In this document: one piece after another, positions 1-8,400 of the stretch
How the letters are laid out: every line of letters starts with the position of its first letter
Numbering within the stretch: the first letter of the stretch is position 1
Made by a program: the position numbers and the translations under genes
The notes under the pieces: model-generated
Databases searched by the model: none
Told to the model about the DNA's origin: nothing
What the model saw: the letters and a program-made list of their open reading frames with translations, nothing else
From: Fidelibacterota bacterium
Lineage (GTDB): Bacteria; Fidelibacterota; Marinisomatia; Marinisomatales; UBA1611
Assembly: GCA_002718655.1 (NCBI GenBank)
Contig: PBFM01000059.1
Span: 1-40,121 of the forward strand
Reading direction: 5' to 3'
DNA length: 40,121 nt

Positions 1-895
1 GGTAGATAGAATCTTTGAATACATGATAGAGCGTTTTTGCCATACCTTCAATTCTTATGGAATCAATTTTCCCATTGTTAAAAAAACTTACTAATTTTTT
101 TCCTTCTATCTTGTTTTTTAGGTTAAGACTATCGCCTAATTTCATTGAATCAGTCACTGATTTTTGATACCCTTTTGCTATAGTGATTACATTTGCTTTC
201 TGAGGAATATGTAACTCTTTTAGTTTTTCATTTTCGTAAGATAAAAATATTCTTTCCCCTGATAAAATTCTCTCACTCTCATTTATTTGAGGGTTTATTT
301 CAAGTGTAGTATTCCGATCTGAGTGACTGTATGTAGCCTTGCCACACTTCGCTATTATGGATGAGTCTTTTATTATAACATTTCCAATTGCGGTATATGA
401 AACACCTTTTCCCCCCTTCTCTCTTTTATACTTAATCCTATCAGAATTAATAATTTGCCCTTTTTGGATTAGGGTAACATTTCCTGCTGCAATGCCACTA
501 TCAATTTCAGTAAAAATAGTAATTGAATCTGCTACTAGATTATAATCGATATCCCAAACATGTGAATTCCCAATACCGTGAAGAATATTATCATTGGAAA
601 AAAATTTTATAGTGTCGCAAGTCATTTTTCTTTCATTTTGGGTAGCATGGATACCATCGTATAATATTGCAAGATCATCTAATACATATTGAATCCCGTT
701 CTCGCAGTTTAATGTAAGGTCACCTTTTTTGAATACAATATCACCTGAAATTAATTTCACTGATTTTCCATCGATTGTTTTATTTTCTAAAATCTCCGCT
801 TGTTTTAGATATAATCGTTCATTTGCAAAAACACTAGATGATAAGTAACAGAAAAACAAAGTGCTTAATTTTCTTTTTTTAAAATATTTTATCAC
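1..895 (-). CDS. LptA/OstA-like periplasmic protein, 3' end missing
   Basis: The reverse strand is open from a GTG at 895 to the window edge (298 codons), so the C-terminus is missing. The N-terminus is a clear signal peptide (positively charged VIKYFKKRK, hydrophobic core, then VFA before NERLYL). The mature part is a run of short beta-strand repeats of the OstA/LptA type: ISGDIVFKKGDLTLNCENG, later 'GIGNSHVWDIDYNLVADSI' and 'AAGNVTLIQKGQIINSDRI'. Proteins of this fold carry lipopolysaccharide across the periplasm (LptA) or form the N-terminal domain of LptD. The length already exceeds a typical LptA (about 180 residues), so a longer OstA-repeat protein or an LptD-like protein is possible. 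No in-frame ATG lies upstream, because ATG at that site is out of frame, so GTG is the most likely start. It is divergent from the FKBP gene across about 80 bases. Confidence 0.75.
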   Translation of the reverse strand, partial: MIKYFKKRKLSTLFFCYLSSSVFANERLYLKQAEILENKTIDGKSVKLISGDIVFKKGDLTLNCENGIQYVLDDLAILYDGIHATQNERKMTCDTIKFFSNDNILHGIGNSHVWDIDYNLVADSITIFTEIDSGIAAGNVTLIQKGQIINSDRIKYKREKGGKGVSYTAIGNVIIKDSSIIAKCGKATYSHSDRNTTLEINPQINESERILSGERIFLSYENEKLKELHIPQKANVITIAKGYQKSVTDSMKLGDSLNLKNKIEGKKLVSFFNNGKIDSIRIEGMAKTLYHVFKDSIY

Positions 896-974
896 GGTTT
901 CATTAAAGTTTGTGACACGATCATCATTAGGTAAATTTACATTACTTTTTAAATAAATAAGGAAAGTACATCTG

Positions 975-1394
975 ATGAGAATTGCAATTAACATAGTAAT
1001 GTTTTTTTCACTTATTTATATTTTTTGCTGTAATAATGAAAGGAGGATTACCTTAATGGAAAACGGGCTAGTTATTGAAGATATTCTAGAAGGCAATGGT
1101 TCTGAGGCAATGGATTTCAATAAAGTTGTGGTTAACTATACTGGGAAATTGGAAGATGGTTCTATTTTCGACTCTTCTTTAAAACCAGGGCGTGAGCCAT
1201 TTGCTTTTACATTAGGAGTTGGTTCAGTTATTAAGGGATGGGATTTAGGCGTAAAAGGGATGAAAGTCGGTGGGAAAAGAAAATTAACCATACCCTCAGA
1301 TCTTGGTTACGGGGATAATGGTGCTGGTGATGTAATACCACCAGGCGCAAAACTCATTTTTGAGATTGAACTTTTAGAAGTTGAGGCATATTGA
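975..1394 (+). CDS. FKBP-type peptidyl-prolyl cis-trans isomerase
   Basis: The C-terminal 110 residues are a compact FKBP domain: [18 protein letters not shown], then [36 protein letters not shown] and [17 protein letters not shown], covering the usual active-site strands and the 80s loop. It catalyses proline cis-trans isomerisation in protein folding. Two starts are possible. The long form from 975 adds a hydrophobic N-terminus ending in FCCNN, which could export or anchor it, though the lipobox is poor. The short form starts at the in-frame ATG 1056, nine bases after a perfect AGGAGG (1041-1046), and gives a 112-residue cytoplasmic enzyme of normal minimal FKBP length. The sequence alone does not settle it, and both may be made. 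tRNA-Thr follows ten bases downstream, probably on the same transcript. Confidence 0.93.
   Translation: MRIAINIVMFFSLIYIFCCNNERRITLMENGLVIEDILEGNGSEAMDFNKVVVNYTGKLEDGSIFDSSLKPGREPFAFTLGVGSVIKGWDLGVKGMKVGGKRKLTIPSDLGYGDNGAGDVIPPGAKLIFEIELLEVEAY
1041..1046 (+). promoter_or_regulatory. Strong Shine-Dalgarno inside the FKBP reading frame
   Basis: A perfect AGGAGG stands nine bases before the in-frame ATG at 1056. It favours a short cytoplasmic FKBP over the longer form with an N-terminal hydrophobic segment starting at 975. Few genes in this window have a ribosome site this strong, so it stands out. Confidence 0.5.
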
Positions 1395-1403
1395 ATTAAA
1401 ATT

Positions 1404-1476
<73 letters not shown>

Positions 1477-1492
1477 CAATTTTATCTAAAAT

Positions 1493-2104
1493 TCATAATT
1501 GTTTTGCCAATCGCCATGCTCCATATATTTCACCTAGCCATACAAAACTAGTAGCAATACCAAAAATTGATACTGAAAAATAATTTTCATTCTTGAAAGC
1601 AAGATATGTTGAATTAGCTGTAATGAAAAATGTCCATAGTCCTGTCAAACCATCCATGGTTCTGTTCACATAAACACGACCCATACCGGGAATTATTGCA
1701 GAAAAAATTCCAGCAAGAATTGGTGATTTTTTTGGGTTGTTATTTTGTAAATATTCAATTGGATCAATTAGTCTACCATCTTTTTCATTGAATGGCCTGC
1801 TTAACTCTATTTGATAATGATATGCAAATGGATTACAGCGGACAATTCTGTCTGATGTGATTATACTTCCTTTTATGATTCCATACTCTTTAATTGCCTG
1901 GGCACCATAATTTGAGCAGCTAGGATAAAATTGACAATTGAACACATTAGTATTGTAAGATATTCTCTGCCATAAAGAAATAGGAATTAATCCAATTCTA
2001 TTGATTATTGGAGTATCCTTTGATATCAACAAGGAATCTACTGGATATTTAGATTGTGCTAAACATAAAGAGCACAGTAAAAGTGATATAATTCTAAAAC
2101 GCAT
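1493..2104 (-). CDS. Exported YidD-like protein fused to a membrane domain
   Basis: Residues about 39-95 match the YidD (membrane protein insertion efficiency factor) pattern: an amphipathic lead, C57-QFYPSCSNY with the second Cys at 63, AIKEYGIIKGS, then RIVRCNPF. YidD proteins normally have about 70-100 residues and act on the cytoplasmic side, helping YidC-dependent insertion. This protein has 203 residues. It begins with a clear signal peptide (MRFRIISLLLCSLCLA before QSKYP) and continues past the YidD part into two or three hydrophobic helices with a 'SAIIPGMGRVYVNRTMDGL' motif. That motif resembles the PGxGxxYxxxxxxG signature of TM2/DUF5683-like small membrane proteins. The fusion and signal peptide suggest a periplasmic or envelope version of YidD whose job is unknown. 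Its start is 62 bases from the divergent small membrane protein gene. Confidence 0.8.
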   Translation of the reverse strand: MRFRIISLLLCSLCLAQSKYPVDSLLISKDTPIINRIGLIPISLWQRISYNTNVFNCQFYPSCSNYGAQAIKEYGIIKGSIITSDRIVRCNPFAYHYQIELSRPFNEKDGRLIDPIEYLQNNNPKKSPILAGIFSAIIPGMGRVYVNRTMDGLTGLWTFFITANSTYLAFKNENYFSVSIFGIATSFVWLGEIYGAWRLAKQL

Positions 2105-2166
2105 TGTAAAAATTAGTCAGATTTTTATTATCCTTGTACTTGTTCTTTTCATAGATTTGGTATGTT

Positions 2167-2469
2167 ATGGAAGGATTAATTGATTTATCAAACCCAGTAT
2201 ATTTAGGTATATGTGTTATTCTATTGATACTATTAGTATTTGCTGTAGTGAAAAAAATAATAAAACTTGTAATCACTGCAGGAGCAATACTTTTTATCTA
2301 TGTAATATATCTAATGTACACAGAGCAGGATATTCCAGAAGATATTGATACTCTAAGAGATTCGGTCTCAAAAACAGTTGAAAAGTCTATTGATGAAGTC
2401 AAAGAATCAACGCGTAAAGTTGTTGAGGATAAAGTAGAAGAGAAAATAGATGAATTACTTGGTAATTGA
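2167..2469 (+). CDS. Small membrane protein with C-terminal coiled coil
   Basis: I do not recognise this 100-residue protein. Residues about 12-27 and 30-51 are two hydrophobic segments (VYLGICVILLILLVFAVV; LVITAGAILFIYVIYLMY). The rest, from TEQDIPEDIDTL on, is a charged amphipathic helix rich in Lys and Glu (SVSKTVEKSIDEVKESTRK), so a coiled coil on one side of the membrane is likely. Codon use looks normal and ATG 2167 is the natural start. It is divergent from the YidD-like gene and convergent with the PhoH-like gene. It may be a scaffold or stress-related membrane protein, but nothing fixes a function. Confidence 0.7.
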   Translation: MEGLIDLSNPVYLGICVILLILLVFAVVKKIIKLVITAGAILFIYVIYLMYTEQDIPEDIDTLRDSVSKTVEKSIDEVKESTRKVVEDKVEEKIDELLGN

Positions 2470-2491
2470 GTTATTGGTTTTTATAATAAAC

Positions 2492-2510
2492 ATAATTAAA
2501 ACTTAATTAT
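2492..2510. terminator. Perfect AT-only hairpin between convergent genes
   Basis: ATAATTAA and TTAATTAT form a perfect 8-bp inverted repeat around a 3-base loop between the stop codons of the small membrane protein gene and the PhoH-like gene. The placement fits a bidirectional terminator, but the stem has no G or C and would be weak, so this is tentative. Confidence 0.3.
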
Positions 2511-3829
2511 CACAATAAATTACTTGCTAGCTCAGCAAGTTCGCTTCGTTCCCCTTTTTCAAGTGTAATATGAGCAAATACATCTTGGCCTTTCATTTTA
2601 CTGATTAGATAGGCTAAACCATTTGATTTCTTATCTAAATATGGATGGTCTATTTGATTAATATCGCCAGTGAAAATTATTTTTGTACCTTCGCCGGCTC
2701 TTGTAATTACGGTTTTAACCTCGTGAGGAGTAAGATTTTGTGCTTCGTCAACAATGAAAAATGATTTTTGTAAACTTCTACCTCGTATGTACGCAAGAGG
2801 AGTGATTAGTAATTTTTCTTCTTCTAATAGTTCATTGATTCTTCTAGATCGTCTGTCGTTATTTTTGAATTGATGTCGTATCACCGATAAATTATCAAAA
2901 AGTGGTTGCATATAAGGATCTAATTTAGACTGAATGTCCCCGGGCAAGAATCCAAGATCTCTATTGCTCAAAGGGACGATTGGCCTTGCAAGAAAGATTT
3001 TTCTAAAATCTTTTCTTTTTTCAAGCGCAGACGCTAAGGCCAACAGTGTTTTACCTGTTCCGGCCTTACCAGACATGGTTATTAATTGAATTCGATTATC
3101 CATAAGTATGTTCAATGCAAAAGATTGTTCCGCATTTCTAGGCTCTATCCCATAAGCATTAATTTTTTTAATTTGTAAAATTTTATTTTCGAATGGATTA
3201 TAGTGTGCTAAAATTGATTTTTGTCCATTTCTTAAAATAAAATTTTCATTAGCCATAGGTTTTTCAATTGATTTTAGTTTCTGGCTTTCAATACCATCGG
3301 ATTCGTATACTAAATCAATCTCATTAGAACTAACATTTTCAATCAATCTACTCCCAGTATATATTTCATTTACGTTTTTCACAGCATCAGTTGTATAGTC
3401 CTGAGCTAAAACTCCAAGTGATCTTGCTTTTAAGCGCATATTGGTGTCTTTTGATACCAAAACAAGAATTCTATTCGGATTTTCTTCATGAAGTTTGAAT
3501 GCGCAGTTAATTATTCTATGGTCTGGGCAATCATCCTTAAATGTTGCCTTAATGTGTGGATGCCATTTGTGGTTTACAACAACCTTAACTTTCCCATTAG
3601 GTTTTTTTATATCTGTTTCATTAGAATCAATTGATAAAGCATCCAAATACCGTAGGAATTCCCTAGCATTAAAGTGTATCTGTTCATTACCTCTTTTAAA
3701 CTGATCTAATTCTTCAAGAACAGAAATAGGAATCACAACTTCATTATCTTCAAAATTTTTGATGCAGGTTGCATCATGAAGAATCACATTAGTATCTATA
3801 ACAAAAATCTTACTTTTTTTACTGCTCAT
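2510..3829 (-). CDS. PIN domain plus PhoH-family ATPase
   Basis: The protein has two domains. Residues 8-150 are a PIN-type RNase domain ([11 protein letters not shown] with Asp12, then [14 protein letters not shown] and SKDTNMR with Asp128). Residues about 220-439 are a PhoH ATPase with Walker A GKAGTGKT (254-261), Walker [10 protein letters not shown] (357-365) and the FTGDINQID sensor. This is the PhoH2 layout. Characterised members are ATP-dependent RNA helicase/RNases linked to stress and RNA turnover. The 439-residue length is normal, and both active sites look intact. The ATG at 3829 lies a few bases behind an AT-rich leader. It stands alone on its strand, apparently a single-gene unit. 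Confidence 0.95.
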   Translation of the reverse strand: MSSKKSKIFVIDTNVILHDATCIKNFEDNEVVIPISVLEELDQFKRGNEQIHFNAREFLRYLDALSIDSNETDIKKPNGKVKVVVNHKWHPHIKATFKDDCPDHRIINCAFKLHEENPNRILVLVSKDTNMRLKARSLGVLAQDYTTDAVKNVNEIYTGSRLIENVSSNEIDLVYESDGIESQKLKSIEKPMANENFILRNGQKSILAHYNPFENKILQIKKINAYGIEPRNAEQSFALNILMDNRIQLITMSGKAGTGKTLLALASALEKRKDFRKIFLARPIVPLSNRDLGFLPGDIQSKLDPYMQPLFDNLSVIRHQFKNNDRRSRRINELLEEEKLLITPLAYIRGRSLQKSFFIVDEAQNLTPHEVKTVITRAGEGTKIIFTGDINQIDHPYLDKKSNGLAYLISKMKGQDVFAHITLEKGERSELAELASNLL

Positions 3830-3925
3830 CTTATTTTTTATACTATGTTAAAAAGTTTAATGTTCTGCCTTTGATTATATGAAATTTTAACAATATAACC
3901 TTAGGCTTTCCTGTTGACTTGTTTA

Positions 3926-4177
3926 TTATGGGATGAAATCAAACATTGCTCCAAGAATTTGATGCAAAATAATACTATATGCTAGACCAAGACCAAGTAG
4001 CAAACCTGGAGTAATTCTAAAGCGGATACGAAATTGGCTATTTTTCTTTTTCAAATCATATAATTCAATTAGGGAATCCAATGTAATTTTGCTGAGATAT
4101 ATGCATATTCCGTACAAAATCAATAATATTAATTTATCAGTTGCGTTCAAAGATTTTAACCACTGACCAAGATTCAT
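3926..4177 (-). CDS. Small two-helix membrane protein
   Basis: This 83-residue protein is not recognised. It has two hydrophobic stretches (KLILLILYGICIYLSKITL and TPGLLLGLGLAYSIILHQILG) separated by a basic, polar linker (YDLKKKNSQFRIRFR), so it is probably a hairpin in the inner membrane with the loop in the cytoplasm. Its ATG overlaps the stop of the upstream NUDIX gene by four bases (ATGA), so the two are almost certainly translated together. The pairing is the only clue to function. Confidence 0.75.
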   Translation of the reverse strand: MNLGQWLKSLNATDKLILLILYGICIYLSKITLDSLIELYDLKKKNSQFRIRFRITPGLLLGLGLAYSIILHQILGAMFDFIP

Positions 4178-4815
4178 TGAATATCCTTAATAATTTCTCT
4201 TAATTCAGATAAAATCATTGAAGTTGCTCCCCATACAACTTCACCCCCAAAATCAAAATAAGGAATTTTGATTTGTCTATTTAAATACACTTCACTTTTT
4301 TCTTTAAGGGTTTTTTTATTTAAAAGTTCATTTATCGAAACAGAAAATACTCGTTCAACTTCATTCTCTTGTACTATCATTTTCGGTTTTTTTTTCACCC
4401 AACCAATAAAAGGGAAAATCTTGAAATTTGAAACAGGAACAGAAATTGAGGTAAGTTTTCCAATAATTTGTATGTCTTTATCTTTTATTCCAATTTCTTC
4501 ATTTGCTTCTCTAAGGGCAGTTTGTTCATACGATTCTCTATTTTCTTGTATGCCGCCAGGTAGCGATATTTGTCCTTTATGATGCGATAGATTCTTTGCA
4601 CGCTTTGTCAATAAAAAGTACCAATCGTTGTTCTCAGGATAAAGAATTATTAAAACTGCTGAAGGTATTTCAGCATTGTTGTCTTCTATTATTCTTGAAT
4701 TTTTAACCTTCATTTTCTCTTGAGCACTAAAGCCTGGAAGTGGGTTTCCCATTCTTGATAAAAGATTTTGAATAAATATTGGAATCATAGTATTAAAAAT
4801 TATGCCTTTTTTCAT
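4174..4815 (-). CDS. NUDIX hydrolase, CoA pyrophosphatase type
   Basis: A complete Nudix box is visible at residues 88-110 (G-x5-E-x7-REANEEIGI). It follows the signature of CoA/acyl-CoA pyrophosphatases, LLTKRAKNLSHHKGQ then ISLPGG (residues 69-88), so hydrolysis of CoA or acyl-CoA to phosphopantetheine and 3',5'-ADP is the likely reaction. The length (213) is typical of the NudL/CoA-ase group. An alternative start at Met10 is possible. The start codon faces that of the HAD phosphatase gene only 23 bases away, so promoter elements for both directions must overlap the opposing coding sequences. The small membrane protein gene follows with a four-base overlap. Confidence 0.9.
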   Translation of the reverse strand: MKKGIIFNTMIPIFIQNLLSRMGNPLPGFSAQEKMKVKNSRIIEDNNAEIPSAVLIILYPENNDWYFLLTKRAKNLSHHKGQISLPGGIQENRESYEQTALREANEEIGIKDKDIQIIGKLTSISVPVSNFKIFPFIGWVKKKPKMIVQENEVERVFSVSINELLNKKTLKEKSEVYLNRQIKIPYFDFGGEVVWGATSMILSELREIIKDIQ

Positions 4816-4838
4816 TCTTCTGCCCGAAATTTAGTATT

Positions 4839-5486
4839 ATGAAAAAGAAGAAATACAAGCATGTTGTATGGGATTGGAATGGCACGATCCTTGATGATAC
4901 TTGGCTTTGCGTAAGAGGAATAAACGAAAGTTTGAAAAAGAGGGGTTTGGCAACTACAAATCTCACTGAATATAGAGAGATTTTTACATTTCCTGTTGAA
5001 CAGTATTATAAAAAACTAGGTTTTGATTTCGATAAAGAATCATTTGAAAAAACTGGTGATGAATTTGTAGCTTATTACGGAAAATTTTTTCATGAAGCAG
5101 AACTCCACCAAGGAGTAAAATCAGTAATTAAAGAGATAAAAGATGCTGGATTTAGTCAGTCTATTTTATCAGCAGGTAAGCAAGAATATTTGCACGCTTG
5201 GGTAGAGAGCCATGATTTAACAAACTATTTTACAATCATCAGAGGTATTGATAATCAATATGCTAGAGGAAAGAAAGAATTGGGAATTGCTTTTATAAAT
5301 GAATTACCTTTTAAACAAGATGATGTAATTATGATAGGGGATACCACCCATGATAGTGATGTTGCTGAGGCAATGAATATTGATTGTATTCTATTAAATT
5401 ATGGACATATGAGTGCCAATAGGTTGAATAATACAGGGCGTATTGTTTTATCAAATGTAAGTGAAATACTAAAATATATTATATAG
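4839..5486 (+). CDS. HAD-family hydrolase, phosphoglycolate-phosphatase-like
   Basis: The HAD motifs appear in order. Motif I is VVWDWNGTILDD with nucleophile Asp12, motif II is SILSAGKQ (Ser111), a Lys lies near 145-146 (RGKKELG), and motif IV is VIMIGDTTHDSDVA with Asp168 and Asp172. A helical cap sits between residues 20 and 90, as in the Gph-type phosphatases, and the 215-residue length fits. The position two after the nucleophile is Asn (D-W-N) instead of the usual Asp acid/base. That variant is familiar in a HAD branch with WDWNGT, so it is probably not a defect. The substrate is unknown; phosphoglycolate or another small sugar phosphate is likely. It converges on the giant CapA/dockerin gene with only four bases between stop codons. 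Confidence 0.9.
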   Translation: MKKKKYKHVVWDWNGTILDDTWLCVRGINESLKKRGLATTNLTEYREIFTFPVEQYYKKLGFDFDKESFEKTGDEFVAYYGKFFHEAELHQGVKSVIKEIKDAGFSQSILSAGKQEYLHAWVESHDLTNYFTIIRGIDNQYARGKKELGIAFINELPFKQDDVIMIGDTTHDSDVAEAMNIDCILLNYGHMSANRLNNTGRIVLSNVSEILKYII

Positions 5487-5490
5487 CATA

Positions 5491-8400
5491 TCAATTTATT
5501 TGATTTGAAATCAGCAATAAATCAAAGATATTAATCACTAGATTGTTATCCATGTCTGCAGCTAGGAATTCCTGGGGTAGGAATTCAACTATTCCCAAAA
5601 TGTAATTTCCGCTAAGCAAGACATCTAGTGTAGTTATGTACCCATCGCCATTTACATCACCATTCATTAATGGTATTGAATCATTCGTTAACGCTATGAC
5701 TGAAATTGTGCTAGTGTGTTCTTCCATACCCAATCCTTGGATTGTTAGGCTTATCTCATATATACCTGGCTCCTCGCAAAACACTGATGGTGTTTTTCCA
5801 TAACTAAATATATTTGAATTAATTTTCCATTTTCGATTTCCTATTGGCCCTTTTGATTCATCAAAAAAATGAAAGTAATCAGGTATGGTAATGATAGGCC
5901 TAACTGCAATTGGATTTGCAATAAGTTGATCAAAAGAACCAAAAATCGTATTTTCTAATTCTATCTTCATAGTATCTAATTGATGCGGAAAATAAAGTTG
6001 TATGTAATCATAGTTATTTGGGGAAGATATGTGATGCGAGTATTCGGTTAATGTTTTCAGACTATCCCATTCAACTAACCCTAAATCATCAAACCAGGAA
6101 AATGCTATACCTGAGTCTGGTATCCCACTATTAGCTCTAACATCAATAAAAGTTGCATTATCAATATTTGGAATATCACCCCAATATTTTTTCCAAGTAG
6201 TGTTTCCTGAAATTGTATCTCCAGATGATGATGTGTGAATAATCTCATTAGTTCTTCCATCCGCATATCTAGCTTCTAATATTACATTTCTTGCATTATT
6301 TGTTCTTATGAAACCATGTAAGCTATGGTTTAATAAATTATTAAAGGGGAGTCGTTCTTCCAAGTTTGTTACAATATTACTAGGTGAATTTTGGTTCCTT
6401 AAATGTAATAATGCTGAACTACCTCTTCGAAATATGGAGTCTTGTAATATTTCGTTGCTATTATTCAAATTCCAAAGAGAGCTGCCTTCATTTTCAAAAT
6501 TTTTCATCCAAATCTTTTCTCTTCCAAGTCGATAAAAAATTATTTGTTCGTCTTCATTTGTGATTTTTGAAATACTTCCAGCTTTAGATATAGGTATTGG
6601 TTCAGATTGCTGATAGGATTCACCACCTAATAAGATTGATTTAGAATTAGAGGTGCTGGCAGTGTAATAAATTGTTTGTTCTAGCATATTTATCGTGTCC
6701 ATAATAACGTATGCACGATTATTATCCTTATCAACATGGAGATAAGTCTCAAGCTCTTTGGACCTCATTGCAACGTAGTCTAATATGTAGTTTCCTAATT
6801 CTCCTGTTGCTGGCACTGTTAGATAATCATCAATATATATTGGGTCAACAAAGAATTCTACATAACCAAATTCATTAGCTTTTGCTTGGAGAATGATTGA
6901 TGGATATGTTTCAGGATAATTTAAGTCAAAGATAAAATTCCCTAGTGAGTGTGCAATTAATTTCCCTTGGTATAGTTCTAACCCTTGTATTATATGCGGA
7001 TGATGTGCTATGACTAAATCTGCACCTTGGTCTATGGCAAAATGTCTAATTGCTCTATCCCACATTTTTGGTCTATCTAATCTGTGGGAATAATCTTCGA
7101 TATCAAGACCCTCTTCCGGCAATGTAGCATAACCAAAACGACTTGCTGGGTTAATTCTTAGACTTTGAAATTCATCCGGCAGTGTAGGTGAATCATAATC
7201 AGAACCTGGAGAAAGAGAATATTCACTTCCTGAGTGCATCTCTACAACGATAATGTCAACTATGTCTCTTACACTTTCTATTTGCTGTTTTAGGTAGTAT
7301 GGAGTTAGGTAAGCAAATCCTGATTTATTTTCTCCTGCATTTAGATAGGGTTGATAATTGTTATATTGACCTGTTCGATCACTAGAAGCTAGAAACGCAA
7401 TCGTTTGTCCTTTGATTGATTTGATGGCTGGTAAATAAGCCTCATTACTATTTAATCCAGAACCAGAATAAATTATTCCTGCATCGCTTAAAACTTGTTG
7501 CGTTTGCATTAAGCCTGGTTCCATATAGTCCAAAATATGATTATTTGCTAATGAAACTACATCAATTCCTGCATAGGTTAATCCGTTAACATTAGAGGGA
7601 GAGCAACGAAAAACAATTCCTTTTGACGGGTGTGCATATCCCTGGTCTGTAAGAGGAATCTCAAGATTTGCAATGGTAAGATCTGCTGATTGGCCAAGTA
7701 ATTCCCTTGTAGGCTCAAATAGGTATTCTACTCCGTGGTTAAAGATTATTCCACCTTCATTTTCAAATCTTCTTCCCATCATAATATCTCCAACAAAATT
7801 CATAGTAATTGGGAATGTTGAACTTCCAGGGTCAACCTGGATAGTTGTAGTCGCGAATGCTATTTGTCCAGATTCATCTTCTACTGTAAGTAATACAGTG
7901 TAGTTGTGATCATCCTCTACAGTATAGTTATGCTGGGGATTGGCTTCATTTGATGTTTCACCATCACCAAAATTCCAGAAATAGGTAAAGTCAAATGAAT
8001 CAGTATCCTGTACTGTAGACACAAAAGAAACAGATACAACCTCACTATGATTTTCATTACGAACATCACCAAATTCATAGTCTATTCCAATTAATGGTTT
8101 TATTGGAAGATCGGAGGTTATGTCTCGAACCATGCTGAAATGAATACTGCCTATGGAAGATGTCGTATCATCGTGGTCATTAATGAATTCTATATTATTT
8201 ATGTATGTCAATGAATCATACCATGCTAACCAATCATTTCCTAGAGGAAGACGATAAGAAAACCAGTTGCCAACTTCATTGACTCCTTGATAAACTGGTA
8301 TCCATTTTTCTATGTCAAGAGATTCATTACCTGAAAAAGAATAACGAATGCTTGTCTCACCATCGGAAAAACCAATTGCTTGAATTTCCGATATACTATC

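Noticed and set aside
339-545. Plus-strand open frame of 68 codons
   Set aside because: It lies opposite the LptA/OstA-like gene, whose reverse-strand frame has a signal peptide and repeat pattern. The plus-strand peptide has no such features.
4268-4582. 104-codon plus-strand frame opposite the NUDIX gene
   Set aside because: The reverse strand has an intact Nudix box exactly here. The plus-strand peptide is Phe/Ser-rich with no motif.
4839-5486. HAD protein as an inactive enzyme because of the D-W-N motif
   Set aside because: The nucleophile, Ser, Lys and both motif IV Asp residues are present, and the WDWNGT variant is familiar in active-looking HAD subfamilies.
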